Assembly: GCF_036634175.1 (NCBI RefSeq)
Contig: NZ_JAZIFX010000001.1
Span: 7,130,001-7,194,000 of the forward strand
Source of the DNA: Streptomyces sp. P9-A2
GTDB lineage: Bacteria > Actinomycetota > Actinomycetes > Streptomycetales > Streptomycetaceae
Length of the DNA stretch: 64,000 bases
Direction of reading: 5' to 3'
Shown here: piece by piece, positions 1-9,034 of the stretch
Layout: every line of letters starts with the position of its first letter
Position numbering within the stretch: position 1 is the first letter of the stretch
Made by a program: the position numbers and the translations under genes
Notes under the pieces: model-generated
The model's database searches: none
Told to the model about the DNA's origin: nothing
Seen by the model: only the letters and a program-made list of their open reading frames with translations

Positions 1-274
1 GGACGGACTCTCCGTCATCCTCTCCGACCCGGCCGTGAAGTCCGTCTTCGTCAACGTCTTCGGCGGCATCACCGCCTGCGACGCGGTGGCCGACGGCATC
101 GTCCGGGCCCTCGGCACCGTCCGGCTGACCAAACCGCTCGTCGTCCGCCTCGACGGCAACAACGCGGCCCGAGGCCGCGCCATTCTCGACGCGCACGCGC
201 ACCCGCTCGTCGAGCAGGTCACCACCATGGACGGCGCGGCGCACCGCGCGGCCGAACTCGCCACCACAGCCTGA
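1..274 (+). CDS. sucC: succinyl-CoA synthetase beta-type subunit, C-terminal part (cut by window edge)
   Basis: ADP/GDP-forming acyl-CoA ligase beta subunit. Only the last 90 residues are present; the reading frame is open from base 2 to the TGA at 272-274. The stretch [18 protein letters not shown] is the typical C-terminal CoA-ligase lobe of SucC, in which the GGIT turn helps bind the phosphate of the transferred phosphohistidine. The sucD gene follows after 11 bp, the normal sucCD order. Because an aldehyde dehydrogenase follows instead of TCA genes, this may be a secondary copy serving another carboxylic acid rather than the main TCA enzyme; that is inference. The family call is secure, the substrate is not. 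Confidence 0.9.
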   Translation, partial: DGLSVILSDPAVKSVFVNVFGGITACDAVADGIVRALGTVRLTKPLVVRLDGNNAARGRAILDAHAHPLVEQVTTMDGAAHRAAELATTA

Positions 275-285
275 GGAGACCGGTC

Positions 286-1170
286 ATGGCGATCCACCTC
301 ACCAAGGAGAGCAAGGTCCTCGTCCAGGGCATGACCGGCGGCGAGGGCATGAAGCACACCCGGCGCATGCTCGCGGCCGGCACCGACGTCGTCGGCGGGG
401 TCAACCCGCGCAAGGCCGGCCGGAGCGTCGACTTCGACGACCGTGCGGTGCCCGTCTTCGGATCGGTCGCCGACGGTATACAGGCGACCGGAGCCGACGT
501 CACGGTCGTCTTCGTACCGCCGGCCTTCGCCAGGTCGGCCGTCGTCGAAGCGGCCGACGCCGGAATCGGCCTGGCCGTCGTCATCACCGAGGGCATCCCC
601 GTCCACGACTCCGTCGCCTTCACCACCCACGCACGGCGCAAGGGCACCCGGGTCATCGGCCCCAACTGCCCCGGCCTGATCACCCCCGGACAGTCCAACG
701 CCGGCATCATTCCGGCCGACATCACCAAGCCGGGCCCCGTCGGACTGGTCTCCAAGTCCGGCACCCTCACCTACCAGCTCATGTACGAGCTGCGGGACAC
801 CGGCTTCTCCACCTGCGTCGGCATCGGCGGCGACCCCGTCGTCGGCACCACCCACATCGACTGCCTCGCCGCCTTCCAGGACGACCCCGACACCGACCTC
901 GTCGTCCTCATCGGCGAGATCGGCGGCGACGCCGAGGAACGCGCGGCGGCCTACATCCGCGAGCACGTCACCAAGCCGGTCGTCGCCTACATCGCGGGCT
1001 TCACCGCACCCGAGGGCCGTACCATGGGACACGCAGGCGCGATCGTCTCCGGCTCCTCGGGCACGGCACGGGCCAAGAAGGAAGCGCTCGAAGCCGTCGG
1101 TGTCCGGGTGGGCGGCACCCCCACGGAGACGGCACGGCACGTGCTCGCCGTCCTGGAAGCGGGGCGGTGA
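286..1170 (+). CDS. sucD: succinyl-CoA synthetase alpha-type subunit
   Basis: Alpha subunit of the ADP/GDP-forming succinyl-CoA synthetase, 294 aa, the usual family length. The N-terminal CoA-binding Rossmann fold is visible ([19 protein letters not shown], residues 11-29), followed by [12 protein letters not shown] (124-135) and the phosphohistidine loop [10 protein letters not shown] with the active His at residue 249. ATG start with an upstream GGAGA ribosome site. It sits 11 bp after the sucC paralogue and 94 bp before the aldehyde dehydrogenase, so the three are probably one transcript. Some sucCD paralogues act on other acids (malate, sulfoacetate); nothing in the sequence allows a choice. 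Confidence 0.93.
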   Translation: MAIHLTKESKVLVQGMTGGEGMKHTRRMLAAGTDVVGGVNPRKAGRSVDFDDRAVPVFGSVADGIQATGADVTVVFVPPAFARSAVVEAADAGIGLAVVITEGIPVHDSVAFTTHARRKGTRVIGPNCPGLITPGQSNAGIIPADITKPGPVGLVSKSGTLTYQLMYELRDTGFSTCVGIGGDPVVGTTHIDCLAAFQDDPDTDLVVLIGEIGGDAEERAAAYIREHVTKPVVAYIAGFTAPEGRTMGHAGAIVSGSSGTARAKKEALEAVGVRVGGTPTETARHVLAVLEAGR

Positions 1171-1264
1171 CCCCGGCCCGTCCTTTCGACCGCCACCACC
1201 CCAGCCGGGGGCGGCCCCAAGGGCCCCCTTCTCTCGACTGTGCACCGAGAGCGGAGCGAACCGC

Positions 1265-2851
1265 ATGGCATCCACCCCGACCACCCCGACAGCCTCATCC
1301 GCTGCGACGGCCCCACCCACCCTCACCCTCAAGGCCGGCACCTCCTGGACCGACGCCTGGCAACGCTGCCTCGCCGTCGCCCCCGAGGCATTCCGGGACG
1401 ACCGAGTCCTCAACCTCTGGAACGCCGCCTGGCAGGCCGACGGCCGGACGCTGCCCGCCGCCAGCCCCGTCGACGGCAGCCCCGTCGCGGGTCCGCCGCG
1501 CCTGGACCCGGTCACCGCCCGGCGCGCCGTACACGCCGCGCTCGACCAGCACCGCGCCTGGCGGCACGTCCCGCTGCCGGAACGCCGGGCCCGCGTCGGC
1601 GCCACCCTCGACGCCCTCACCGAGCACCGCGAACTGCTGGCCCTGCTCCTCGTCTGGGAGATCGGCAAACCCTGGCGGCTCGCCCAGGCGGACGTCGACC
1701 GGGCCATCGACGGCGTGCGCTGGTACGTCGACGGCATCGACGGGATGCTCGACGGCCGGACCCCGCTGGACGGACCCGTCTCCAACATCGCGAGCTGGAA
1801 CTACCCGATGAGCGTGCTTGTCCACGCCCTGCTGGTCCAGGCACTGGCGGGCAACGCGGTCATCGCCAAGGCCCCCACCGACGGCGGCGTCGCCTGCCTG
1901 ACCCTGGCCTCGGCGCTCGCCGCCCGCGAGGGCATTCCCGTGACCCTCGTCAGCGGCAGCGGGGGCGAGCTGTCGGAGGCGCTGCTGCGGGCGCCCGAGA
2001 TCGGCTGCGTCTCCTTCGTCGGCGGCCGCTACACCGGCGCCGCCGTGGCCACGGCCGTCGCCGACCTCGGCAAGCGGCACATCCTCGAACAGGAAGGACT
2101 CAACACCTGGGGCATCTGGAACCACTCGGACTGGGACACGTTCGCGGCGGTCGTGCCCAAGCTCTTCGACTACGGCAAGCAGCGCTGCACGGCGTACCCG
2201 CGCTTCGTCGTCCAGCGGCAGCTGTTCGACGAGTTCCTGGCCGCGTACCTGCCCGCGGTGCGCACGCTCAGGGTCGGCCACCCGCTCGCCGTGGAGCACC
2301 CCGACGACCCCTTCCCGCGCCTGGACTTCGGCCCGGTGATCAACGCGGCCAAGGCGAGGGAACTGCGCGACCAGGTCGCCGAGGCCGTCGAACGCGGCGC
2401 CGTGCCCCTGCATCGCGGCAGGCCCGAGAACGCCCGCTTCCTGCCCGGCCAGGACACCTCGGCGTACGTCCAGCCCGTCACGCTCCTCGCCCCGCCCCGC
2501 TCGTCCCCGCTGCACCACGCGGAGCCGTTCGGACCGGTCGACACGATCGTCCTCGTCGACACGGAGGCGGAACTGCTCGCCGCCATGAACGCCTCCAACG
2601 GCGCGCTGGTGGCCACCCTGTCCACGGACGACCGGGCCACCTACGACCGGCTCGCCCCGCAGATCCGCGCCTTCAAGGTCGGCCACGGCACACCACGCTC
2701 CCGGGGCGACCGCGACGAGCTGTTCGGCGGGTTCGGCGCGTCCTGGCGCGGCGCGTTCGTCGGCGGCGAGCTTCTGGTGCGGGCCGTGACCCAGGGTCCT
2801 GCCGGTGAGCGGCTGCCGGGCAACTTCCCGGAGTACCAGCTCATGCCGTGA
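1265..2851 (+). CDS. aldehyde dehydrogenase family protein, divergent subgroup
   Basis: NAD(P)-dependent aldehyde dehydrogenase superfamily, 528 aa. The fold core is clear: IASWNYP (175-181) for the cofactor site, AGNAVIAKAP (195-204), FVGG (251-254), a glutamate at 275 in LEQEGLN where classical enzymes have LELGGKN, and the catalytic cysteine at 308 in GKQRCTAYPR. The first 70 residues are Ala/Thr/Pro-rich. I chose the ATG at 1265, because upstream codons overlap sucD and show no ribosome site. The changed loop around the general base and the position behind sucCD suggest a specialised enzyme feeding an acid to the CoA ligase, or a CoA-acylating form; this is inference. The reaction is not known. 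Confidence 0.85.
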   Translation: MASTPTTPTASSAATAPPTLTLKAGTSWTDAWQRCLAVAPEAFRDDRVLNLWNAAWQADGRTLPAASPVDGSPVAGPPRLDPVTARRAVHAALDQHRAWRHVPLPERRARVGATLDALTEHRELLALLLVWEIGKPWRLAQADVDRAIDGVRWYVDGIDGMLDGRTPLDGPVSNIASWNYPMSVLVHALLVQALAGNAVIAKAPTDGGVACLTLASALAAREGIPVTLVSGSGGELSEALLRAPEIGCVSFVGGRYTGAAVATAVADLGKRHILEQEGLNTWGIWNHSDWDTFAAVVPKLFDYGKQRCTAYPRFVVQRQLFDEFLAAYLPAVRTLRVGHPLAVEHPDDPFPRLDFGPVINAAKARELRDQVAEAVERGAVPLHRGRPENARFLPGQDTSAYVQPVTLLAPPRSSPLHHAEPFGPVDTIVLVDTEAELLAAMNASNGALVATLSTDDRATYDRLAPQIRAFKVGHGTPRSRGDRDELFGGFGASWRGAFVGGELLVRAVTQGPAGERLPGNFPEYQLMP

Positions 2852-2903
2852 CGGAGGGCTGGGCCCCCGACAGTCGTTCCGCCACCCGGTCCCGGCCCTC
2901 CGT
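2851..2903 (+). terminator. inverted repeat after the sucCD-aldehyde dehydrogenase genes
   Basis: Nine-base complementary arms ACGGAGGGC and GCCCTCCGT start at the stop codon and enclose about 35 bases. It probably ends the upstream operon; there is no U-tract, which is common in high-GC actinobacteria. Confidence 0.5.
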
Positions 2904-3002
2904 CCAGGGACACGGAAACGCAGGTGAAAGGCACTGCGAAACCTTGATATGGTTGTCCACGTCGCCGCACGGGATCACTCCTGACAAGGCGGCAGACACC
3001 TG

Positions 3003-3087
3003 GTCCGGGTGGCGGAATGGCAGACGCGCTAGCTTGAGGTGCTAGTGCCCTTTATCGGGCGTGGGGGTTCAAGTCCCCCCTCGGACA
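3003..3087 (+). tRNA. tRNA-Leu (anticodon GAG)
   Basis: Cloverleaf of 85 nt with a long variable arm, as class II tRNAs have. Acceptor arms GTCCGGG (3003-3009) and CTCGGAC (3080-3086) pair with one G-T, discriminator A at 3087; anticodon stem CTAGC/GCTAG encloses loop TTGAGGT with anticodon GAG; T arm GGGGG-TTCAAGT-CCCCC. CCA is not encoded. It reads leucine codons CUC and CUU. It is followed by its own hairpin. Confidence 0.97.
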
Positions 3088-3109
3088 CTCGCTGTGGCGA
3101 TATGAAAGC

Positions 3110-3139
3110 AAGGGTCTCAACCTGACGGTTGGGGCCCTT
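3110..3139 (+). terminator. hairpin terminator of tRNA-Leu
   Basis: AAGGGTCTCAACC and GGTTGGGGCCCTT form a 13-pair stem (two G-T pairs) around a TGAC loop and are followed by a T-rich stretch, 22 bases behind the tRNA. Confidence 0.75.
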
Positions 3140-3172
3140 TCTTCGTTTTCGTGAAGCGCCCGCGAAAACGAC

Positions 3173-3216
3173 ACTGCGGCCCTCTTCCCTCATGCGCGGG
3201 GGAAGAGGGCCGCAGT
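3173..3216 (-). terminator. strong hairpin terminator of the MHS-type transporter gene
   Basis: ACTGCGGCCCTCTTCCC pairs with GGGAAGAGGGCCGCAGT across a 10-base loop, 15 bases beyond the stop of the minus-strand transporter. A second, weaker repeat (CGTTTTCG / CGAAAACG, 3143-3170) lies just beyond it. Confidence 0.75.
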
Positions 3217-3230
3217 GGGTCGCGGACGGT

Positions 3231-4652
3231 TCAGCGGGCCGCGGTGGCGGCGGGGGACCCGTCCCGGTCGGTGGCGTCGACGCCGGCGGGGGTCTCGCCC
3301 TCGTCGAGGGCGATGTCCTTGGTCTCCTTGCCGATGAGCAGCGCGACCAGAGTCAGCAGCGCCATCGAGGAGAGGTAGACGCCGACCAGCCGCGGCGAGC
3401 CGTCGGCGGCCTCCCACAGCGCCACCGCTATGAACGGGGCGACGGCCGCGCCGAGGATCGAGCTGACGTTGTACGAGATGCCCGAGCCGGTGTAGCGCAC
3501 GCTCGTCGGGAAGAGTTCCGGCAGGAGCGCGCCCATCGGGCCGAAGGTCATGCCCATCAGCGTGAAGCCGAGCACCAGCCACAGCACCACGCCGAGCGTG
3601 CCCATGCCGATCAGCGGCACCCACACCAGCCCGAAGACCAGGATCGCGACGGTGACCCAGATCAGGGTGGCGCGCCGGCCGTACTTGTCGGCGAGCGGCC
3701 CCGAGACCAGGGTGAACGCGGCGAAGAACAGCACCCCGAAGATCAACATCAGGACGAAGGTGGTGTAGCTGTACCCCAGGCCGGGCACGGCGGCGTCCGT
3801 CGAGGTACGGCCGTAGCTGAGTGAGAACGTGGTCATCAGGTAGAAGAGCACGTACGTCGCCAGCATGAAGAAGGTGCCGAGGATCAGCTGCTTCCAGTGA
3901 CTGCGGAAGACGGTGGCCAGCGGCAGCTTCCGCACCAGCCCGGCCTCACGGGTCTTGGAGAAGACCGGCGCCTCGACCAGGCGCATCCGCACCCACAGGC
4001 CGATCGCGACCATGACGGCCGAGAACAGGAACGGGATGCGCCAGCCCCAGGTCAGGAAGGCTTCGGAGGGCTGCGAGGGGTCGGCGCCCGCGCTGGACGG
4101 CAGGAGAGCGCCGATGATCAGGAAGAGGCCGTTGCCGATGATGAAGCCGAGCGGGGCGCCCAGTTGCGGGAACGTGCCGTAGAGGGCGCGCTTGTTCTTC
4201 GGGGCGTTCTCCGTGGCGACCAGCGCGGCGCCGCTCCACTCGCCGCCCAGCGCGAAGCCCTGGGCGAGCCGCATCAGCACCAGCAGTGCGGTGGCGATCC
4301 AGCCGGCCTGCGCGTAGGTGGGCAGCACGCCGATGAGGAAGGTGGCGATGCCCATGGTGAGAAGCGACGCCACCAGCGTGCCCTTGCGGCCGAGCCGGTC
4401 GCCGAGGTGCCCGAAGACGACGGCGCCGATCGGGCGCGCGACCATCGCGGCACCGAACACCGCGAACGACGAGAGCAGCGCCGTGGTCGGGTCGCTGTTC
4501 GGGAAGAAGAGCGAGGGGAAGACCAGGACCGCGGCGGTCGCGTAGATGTAGAAGTCGTAGAACTCGATCGTCGTGCCGATGAGGCTCGCGACGAGGACGC
4601 GGGACCGCGAGTTGGCGGGGGCCTGGGCCGGGCTGGTGGTTGATGCGGACAT
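3231..4652 (-). CDS. MFS transporter, metabolite:H+ symporter (MHS) type
   Basis: Integral membrane carrier of 473 aa with about 12 predicted transmembrane segments. The signature of the MHS branch (shikimate, proline/betaine and dicarboxylate symporters) is clear: IGTTIEFYDFYIYATAA in the first helix, GHLGDRLGRKGTLV in the loop between helices 2 and 3, and RLAQGFALGGEWSGAAL in helices 4-5. It takes up an organic acid or zwitterion with protons; the substrate cannot be read from the sequence. The long 3' hairpin and about 520 bp of upstream DNA make it a single-gene unit. ATG start at 4652. Confidence 0.88.
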   Translation of the reverse strand: MSASTTSPAQAPANSRSRVLVASLIGTTIEFYDFYIYATAAVLVFPSLFFPNSDPTTALLSSFAVFGAAMVARPIGAVVFGHLGDRLGRKGTLVASLLTMGIATFLIGVLPTYAQAGWIATALLVLMRLAQGFALGGEWSGAALVATENAPKNKRALYGTFPQLGAPLGFIIGNGLFLIIGALLPSSAGADPSQPSEAFLTWGWRIPFLFSAVMVAIGLWVRMRLVEAPVFSKTREAGLVRKLPLATVFRSHWKQLILGTFFMLATYVLFYLMTTFSLSYGRTSTDAAVPGLGYSYTTFVLMLIFGVLFFAAFTLVSGPLADKYGRRATLIWVTVAILVFGLVWVPLIGMGTLGVVLWLVLGFTLMGMTFGPMGALLPELFPTSVRYTGSGISYNVSSILGAAVAPFIAVALWEAADGSPRLVGVYLSSMALLTLVALLIGKETKDIALDEGETPAGVDATDRDGSPAATAAR

Positions 4653-4769
4653 TTCTCAGTCTTTCGCACGAGGGCGGAGAGCAGGCGCCGGCGGTATGCC
4701 GCCGACGGCCCGCCCGACAGCAGCGTCTTCCCGGGGGAAGGCCGTGTGTACGGTGCAGGTATCTCGAGG

Positions 4770-4826
4770 TTCTCAAACATCCCACCTGCCGGTCAGCCCG
4801 TATCGATATGTGGGACGAACTTGAGG
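4770..4826. promoter_or_regulatory. candidate operator upstream of the MHS transporter
   Basis: TCTCAAACATCCCAC and GTGGGACGAACTTGAGG form an imperfect inverted repeat across about 20 bp, 120 to 175 bp before the transporter start. It could bind a dimeric regulator; no regulator gene is adjacent. Weak evidence. Confidence 0.3.
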
Positions 4827-5042
4827 TGCCTGGCGCCCTGAGCGCGCACGGGAGGACCAGGGGAGTCGGCTCCCTGCCCTCAGGCTCCCTGTCCCCACGC
4901 CGATGGCCTGGACGCCGGTCGAGAGCGACTCCGTGCGGTGAGGACGGCCGACCCCGGTGGTGTTTCTGGGCCCGGGGAGCGAGCCGGGGCGGACGGGAGT
5001 CGCGCCGGGGCGGACCCGGAGAGGCCGGGCGGGCGCGCGCGA

Positions 5043-5095
5043 ACGGCCTGCGGCGCGGGCCCGGGAGGAATCCCCGGGCCCGCGCCGCAGGCCGT
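5043..5095 (-). terminator. perfect 23-bp stem hairpin
   Basis: The arms 5043-5065 and 5073-5095 are perfectly complementary over 23 bases around a 7-base loop, 84 bp downstream of the minus-strand MFS gene ending at 5179. It is the probable terminator of the hydrolase-permease operon. Confidence 0.7.
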
Positions 5096-5178
5096 CGTCA
5101 TGTCGCCGCACCGGAGTGCCGCCGGATCGAGGCGATCGAGGCCATCGAGGTCATTGAGACGGTGCCGGAAGGGCCGGA

Positions 5179-6618
5179 TCAGTCGCCGGTCTCGGCCTCC
5201 ACCGGCTTCGGGATCATGAAGGACGTCGCGAAGGCGGCGGCCAGGATGACGACTCCGGCGATCATGCCGGCGGTGTAGTCGGAGGGCGACGTGGGATCGT
5301 CGGGCAGGGCCGCCGTCTTGACCGCGTACAGCAGCGCGAAGCTGAGACCGGCACCGAGGTTGAACGCCCCCGCGTTCAGGCCGGGCAGGAATCCCGGGTT
5401 CTCCTTGGGGGACAGGACGATGCCGAGCCCGTTGAGCACGATGTTCGCCACGCCCGCGTAGGCGACGCCGACCAGGACCGAGGCCAACAGCAGCATGACG
5501 CGGGACTGGGAGTCGATCGTCAGGATCATCAGGACGACCGCTGCTACGGCTCCGATCAGCCCGAACCGCAGGATGCGGCTGTACCCGAAGGTGGCGGCGA
5601 GCCGGCCGGCGAGGGGTCCCATGGCCAGGCCGGCCAGGGCGTACGGCGTGAGGGTCCACCACGCGGACTGTTCGGCGCTCATGCCGAGTCCGGCGTTCCC
5701 GTCCTGGGCGAGGGCCGGGATCAGCCCGTTCATGACGGCGAACACGCCCGTCATGGTGAGCAGGGTGGTCAGCAGGGTCGCCCAGGTCGAGCGCTGCTTC
5801 AGGTGCCGGGTGGCGACCAGCGGATGCCCGCTGCGGTTCTCGGTCCGCCAGAACAGACCGAAGACGACCGCCGCGACGACGATGAGGGCCGCGACGAGGA
5901 GCCAGTCGGCGTCGGCGAGCTTGCCGGCCTCGTTCAGCGCGATGAGCAGCGAGCCGACCGACACGACGAGGAGTGCGACGCCGGGCCAGTCCATCCGGGT
6001 CGCGGCGGGCGCCTTGGTCTCGGGAGTCAGAGTGGCGACCAGAACGGTGGCGAGGACCGCCACGACGGCCATCGTCCAGAAGACCGACCGGAAGCCGTAG
6101 TTGTCGGCGAGGTAGCCCCCGGCGAGGGCGTCGACACCGGCGATGCCGCCGTTGACGGCGGTGATCACACCGAGCAGGGTGCCGTACCTCTTCGGTTCGG
6201 TCACCTCCTGCCGCAGCATGATCAGGCAGAGGGGAACGACCGGGCCGGACACGCCCTGGATGATGCGGCCGACGAACAGCACCGGCACGCTCGGCGCCAG
6301 TGCGGCGACGACGCAGCCGACGGCCATCAGGGCCAGCATCCCGGCCAGGACCTTGCGCCGGCCGATGACGTCGCCCAGCCTCGGCAGGAAGAGCGAGAAC
6401 AGTGCCGCCGAGGTGAAGAACGCGGTCTGGGTGAGCCCGATCTCGGCCGAGCTGGCCCCGAAGCTCTCCTCGATGTTCTTCAGCGCGGGGCTGAGCATGC
6501 TGGCGTTGAGCTGGAAGGCGAAGCAGGCCGAGAGGAGTGCGGCGAGCAGCACACCCACGCGGGTGGTGCGCCGGCCCGGCGCCTCGCCGGGCCGGCTCAT
6601 GGTGGCGGGTGCGCTCAT
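5179..6618 (-). CDS. MFS transporter of the DHA2-like kind, in the nucleoside cluster
   Basis: Major facilitator protein, 479 aa, with roughly 14 hydrophobic segments, motif A-like RLGDVIGRRKVLAG after helix 2 and RIIQGVSGPVVPL further on. The start codon overlaps the nucleoside hydrolase stop by 4 bp, so the two are translationally coupled. The family includes many exporters, but this place between a nucleoside hydrolase and a LacI/ribokinase pair argues for uptake of a nucleoside or ribose-type substrate, as far as context can say. An alternative start 18 bases downstream (MSRPGEAPG) is possible. Confidence 0.85.
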   Translation of the reverse strand: MSAPATMSRPGEAPGRRTTRVGVLLAALLSACFAFQLNASMLSPALKNIEESFGASSAEIGLTQTAFFTSAALFSLFLPRLGDVIGRRKVLAGMLALMAVGCVVAALAPSVPVLFVGRIIQGVSGPVVPLCLIMLRQEVTEPKRYGTLLGVITAVNGGIAGVDALAGGYLADNYGFRSVFWTMAVVAVLATVLVATLTPETKAPAATRMDWPGVALLVVSVGSLLIALNEAGKLADADWLLVAALIVVAAVVFGLFWRTENRSGHPLVATRHLKQRSTWATLLTTLLTMTGVFAVMNGLIPALAQDGNAGLGMSAEQSAWWTLTPYALAGLAMGPLAGRLAATFGYSRILRFGLIGAVAAVVLMILTIDSQSRVMLLLASVLVGVAYAGVANIVLNGLGIVLSPKENPGFLPGLNAGAFNLGAGLSFALLYAVKTAALPDDPTSPSDYTAGMIAGVVILAAAFATSFMIPKPVEAETGD

Positions 6619-7562
6619 GCCTCGACGTCACCGATCCGCTCGAGGGCGTCCACCACGAGGTCCCAGAACCGCTCGCGGTCGAGCTCGACCGCGACCTGGG
6701 TGTGGCAGTCGGCCGGCGCCGGGGCCCGGAAGTCCGTCACGGTCATGCCCAGGGTCAGGCCACCGGTGAGTTCGACGTCCACGGGAGCCTTGCGCACTGT
6801 CATGACGTTCGGGTCGATCACGTACGCGACCGCGCACGGGTCGTGCACGGGCGGGTGCTCGAAGCCCTGCGCCTCCTTGTAGGTGGCGCCGAAGAAGTCC
6901 AGCAGTTCGCCGACGAACTGGGCGGGCTTGGTGCCGACCGCCGCGATCCTCTCGGCGACCTCGGGCGTCGCCAGCGCCTGGTGCGTCAGGTCGAGGCCGA
7001 CCATCGTGACCGGCCAGCTCTCGTTGAAGACGATGTGGGCGGCCTCGGGGTCGATGATGATGTTGAACTCGGCGACCGCGCTCCAGTTGCCCTCGTGGTA
7101 GCCGCCGCCCATCAGGACGACCTCGCGGACCCGCTCGACGATGCGGGGCTCCTTGCGCGCGGCGAGGGCGATGTTCGTCAGCCCGGCCGTCGGGACGATG
7201 GTGATCTCGCCGGGCTCGTGCGACATCACCGTGTCGATGATGAGGTCGACGGCGTGCCGGCGGTCCAGCTCGAGGGTCGGCTCGGGCAGTACGGGGCCGT
7301 CCAGACCGGTCTCGCCATGGATGTCCGGTGCCGTCTCGATGGCCCGCACCAGCGGCCGCGGGCAGCCGGCGGCGAAGGGCACGCCGGTGATCCCGGCGAT
7401 GCGCGCCACGGACAGGGCGTTGCGGGTCACCTTCTCCAGCGTCTGGTTCCCGACCACGGTCGTGACGGCGACCAGGTCGATGTCGGGGTTGCCGTGCGCC
7501 AGCAACAGTGCGATGGCGTCGTCGTGCCCGGGGTCGCAGTCGAGGATGATTTTCCTGGTCAT
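6615..7562 (-). CDS. inosine-uridine-preferring nucleoside hydrolase family protein
   Basis: Hydrolyses N-glycosidic bonds of ribonucleosides to give base and ribose. Length 315 aa, normal for the family. The Ca2+-binding motif DCDPGHDDA sits at residues 8-16, the second half of the site is seen in EFNIIIDPEAAH and HDPCAVAYV. ATG at 7562 is preceded by GAAGGGG. It is the first gene of a two-gene operon with the MFS gene and is divergent from the LacI regulator and ribokinase, so released ribose would be trapped as ribose 5-phosphate. Purine or pyrimidine preference is not readable. Confidence 0.92.
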   Translation of the reverse strand: MTRKIILDCDPGHDDAIALLLAHGNPDIDLVAVTTVVGNQTLEKVTRNALSVARIAGITGVPFAAGCPRPLVRAIETAPDIHGETGLDGPVLPEPTLELDRRHAVDLIIDTVMSHEPGEITIVPTAGLTNIALAARKEPRIVERVREVVLMGGGYHEGNWSAVAEFNIIIDPEAAHIVFNESWPVTMVGLDLTHQALATPEVAERIAAVGTKPAQFVGELLDFFGATYKEAQGFEHPPVHDPCAVAYVIDPNVMTVRKAPVDVELTGGLTLGMTVTDFRAPAPADCHTQVAVELDRERFWDLVVDALERIGDVEA

Positions 7563-7776
7563 CGGAAGAGCCCCTTCGCTCTAGCGGGTCTGTGAGGAGG
7601 TGGATCTCCACAGCGGCGGCCGCGGGCGGGCCACTACGGAGGGTGCGTCGGCTCACGTGTCCGGCGCCGGAGGTGGCAGCGGTCTCCGCCGCGCTGCCGG
7701 GGCATCGACACGTACGGAATCGCTGTCGCCGACCACAGGAGCCGGCATCGCTGCCCGCATCCCTGGCCATAGCGTG

Positions 7777-7790
7777 GGAAAACGTTCTCC
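7777..7790. promoter_or_regulatory. LacI-type operator candidate 1
   Basis: GGAAAACGTTCTCC is a near-perfect palindrome centred on CG, the usual form of LacI-family sites, in the divergent spacer between the hydrolase operon and the lacI-ribokinase operon. Confidence 0.6.
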
Positions 7791-7878
7791 AGAAATTTCA
7801 CCCAAGCATGCACTGTTGTCAATGTCGGACATCACATACTTCGATGCGCACGAGCAGGAAATTCGATGGTTTCCCGGT

Positions 7879-7890
7879 GATAACGTTTGC
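7879..7890. promoter_or_regulatory. LacI-type operator candidate 2
   Basis: GATAACGTTTGC carries the same AACGTT core about 102 bp from the first site and 86 bp before the regulator start. Two spaced sites would allow looping and joint control of both divergent operons. Confidence 0.5.
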
Positions 7891-7975
7891 CGAAATTGTT
7901 TCCGGGAGGCCGCTTCCAGCCCGGTGGAGCCCTACCGGGCCCAGCGCCGCCGAACCGAACGAAGGGGGCCGCACC

Positions 7976-9034
7976 GTGACCGACGTCACCCTGAGAGAGG
8001 TGGCCCGCGCATCGGGCTGCTCCGTCGCCACGGTGTCCCGGGTCCTGGCCGGCACCCGTCCGGTCGGGGCCGAGACAGCCCGCAGGGTACGGGAGGCGGC
8101 CGAGGAACTCGGCTACCGGCCCAACCAGGTCGCCCGCGCCCTGCGCAGCCGCTCCACCGGCACCGTCGGTCTCGTCCTGCCGCAGATCACCAACCCCTTC
8201 TTCCCCTCCCTCGTGCGGGAGGTGGAGCACGCCCTGCACGCCGAGGGACGTGCCGTGCTGCTCGCCGACTGTGACGACGACCCGGAGGTCGAGGCCGCCC
8301 GGATCACCGACCTCCTGGACCGGCAGGTCGACGCCCTGCTGATCATCGCCGTCGACGAGAAGCGGAGCCGGGAGGCGGTGGCGAAGGCCGCGGCCCACGT
8401 GCCGCTGGTGCTGCTGGACCGCGGCTGCGGCCCCGGCGTCGCCGACTCGGTCGCGACCGACAACGCCACCGGTATGGCGCTCGTCCTGGACCACTTGGTC
8501 GCCACCGGCCGCCGCCGGGTCTGCTTCGTGGGGGCCGCCGGAACCGGCTCGGCGGCGGTCGAGCGGCTCGCGGCGTACGAGGCCGAGGCCGGCGCCCTGC
8601 TCCCGCGCGGCTCCGGACGGGTCGAACTCGGCGACTTCTCACTGGAGTGGGGGCGGGCCGCGGTGGACCGGATCCTGCCGTCCCGTCCGGACGCCGTCGT
8701 CTGCGCCAACGACCTCCTCGCGGTCGGCGTACTGCAACGGCTGCGACAACTCGGCGTGGACGTCCCGGGCGACATCGCCGTCACCGGCTTCGACGACATC
8801 CCCATGGCGGACCTCGCCGACCCGGCCCTGACCACCGTCCGCCAACCCGTGCGCGCACTGGCGGCCGAAGCCGTGCACCTGCTCGGCCATCGGCCGGCCG
8901 GACAGAACGGCGGGCCGCGACGGTCGGTCCGTCTCGCCCCCGAACTCGTCGTACGCGCCTCCAGCGCACCCCGCGCGTCCTCCACCGAGGAAACCGGCAC
9001 CGTCAGTACCCGCACCCCAGAGGTGGAACAGTGA
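7976..9034 (+). CDS. LacI family transcriptional regulator
   Basis: Sugar- or nucleoside-responsive repressor, 352 aa. The N-terminal HTH reads TLREVARASGCSVATVSRVL and the hinge helix region RPNQVARALRSRSTGTVGLV; the rest is a periplasmic-binding-like ligand domain ending in VTGFDDIPMADLADPALTTVRQP, typical of the family. GTG start at 7976 with GAAGGGG upstream; in-frame codons before it run through the divergent promoter and are not coding. Stop overlaps the ribokinase GTG by 4 bases. It most likely controls itself, ribokinase and the divergent hydrolase/permease pair, with ribose or a nucleoside as inducer (inference). Confidence 0.92.
   Translation: MTDVTLREVARASGCSVATVSRVLAGTRPVGAETARRVREAAEELGYRPNQVARALRSRSTGTVGLVLPQITNPFFPSLVREVEHALHAEGRAVLLADCDDDPEVEAARITDLLDRQVDALLIIAVDEKRSREAVAKAAAHVPLVLLDRGCGPGVADSVATDNATGMALVLDHLVATGRRRVCFVGAAGTGSAAVERLAAYEAEAGALLPRGSGRVELGDFSLEWGRAAVDRILPSRPDAVVCANDLLAVGVLQRLRQLGVDVPGDIAVTGFDDIPMADLADPALTTVRQPVRALAAEAVHLLGHRPAGQNGGPRRSVRLAPELVVRASSAPRASSTEETGTVSTRTPEVEQ

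Noticed and set aside
3003..3087. tRNA-Leu as attachment site of an integrated element
   Set aside because: No integrase next to it and I could not find a second copy of the tRNA 3' end; neighbouring genes look native.
7592..7975. Longer LacI-family protein starting at 7592
   Set aside because: The extension runs across the divergent promoter and operators, and the HTH begins right after the GTG at 7976, which has a good ribosome site.
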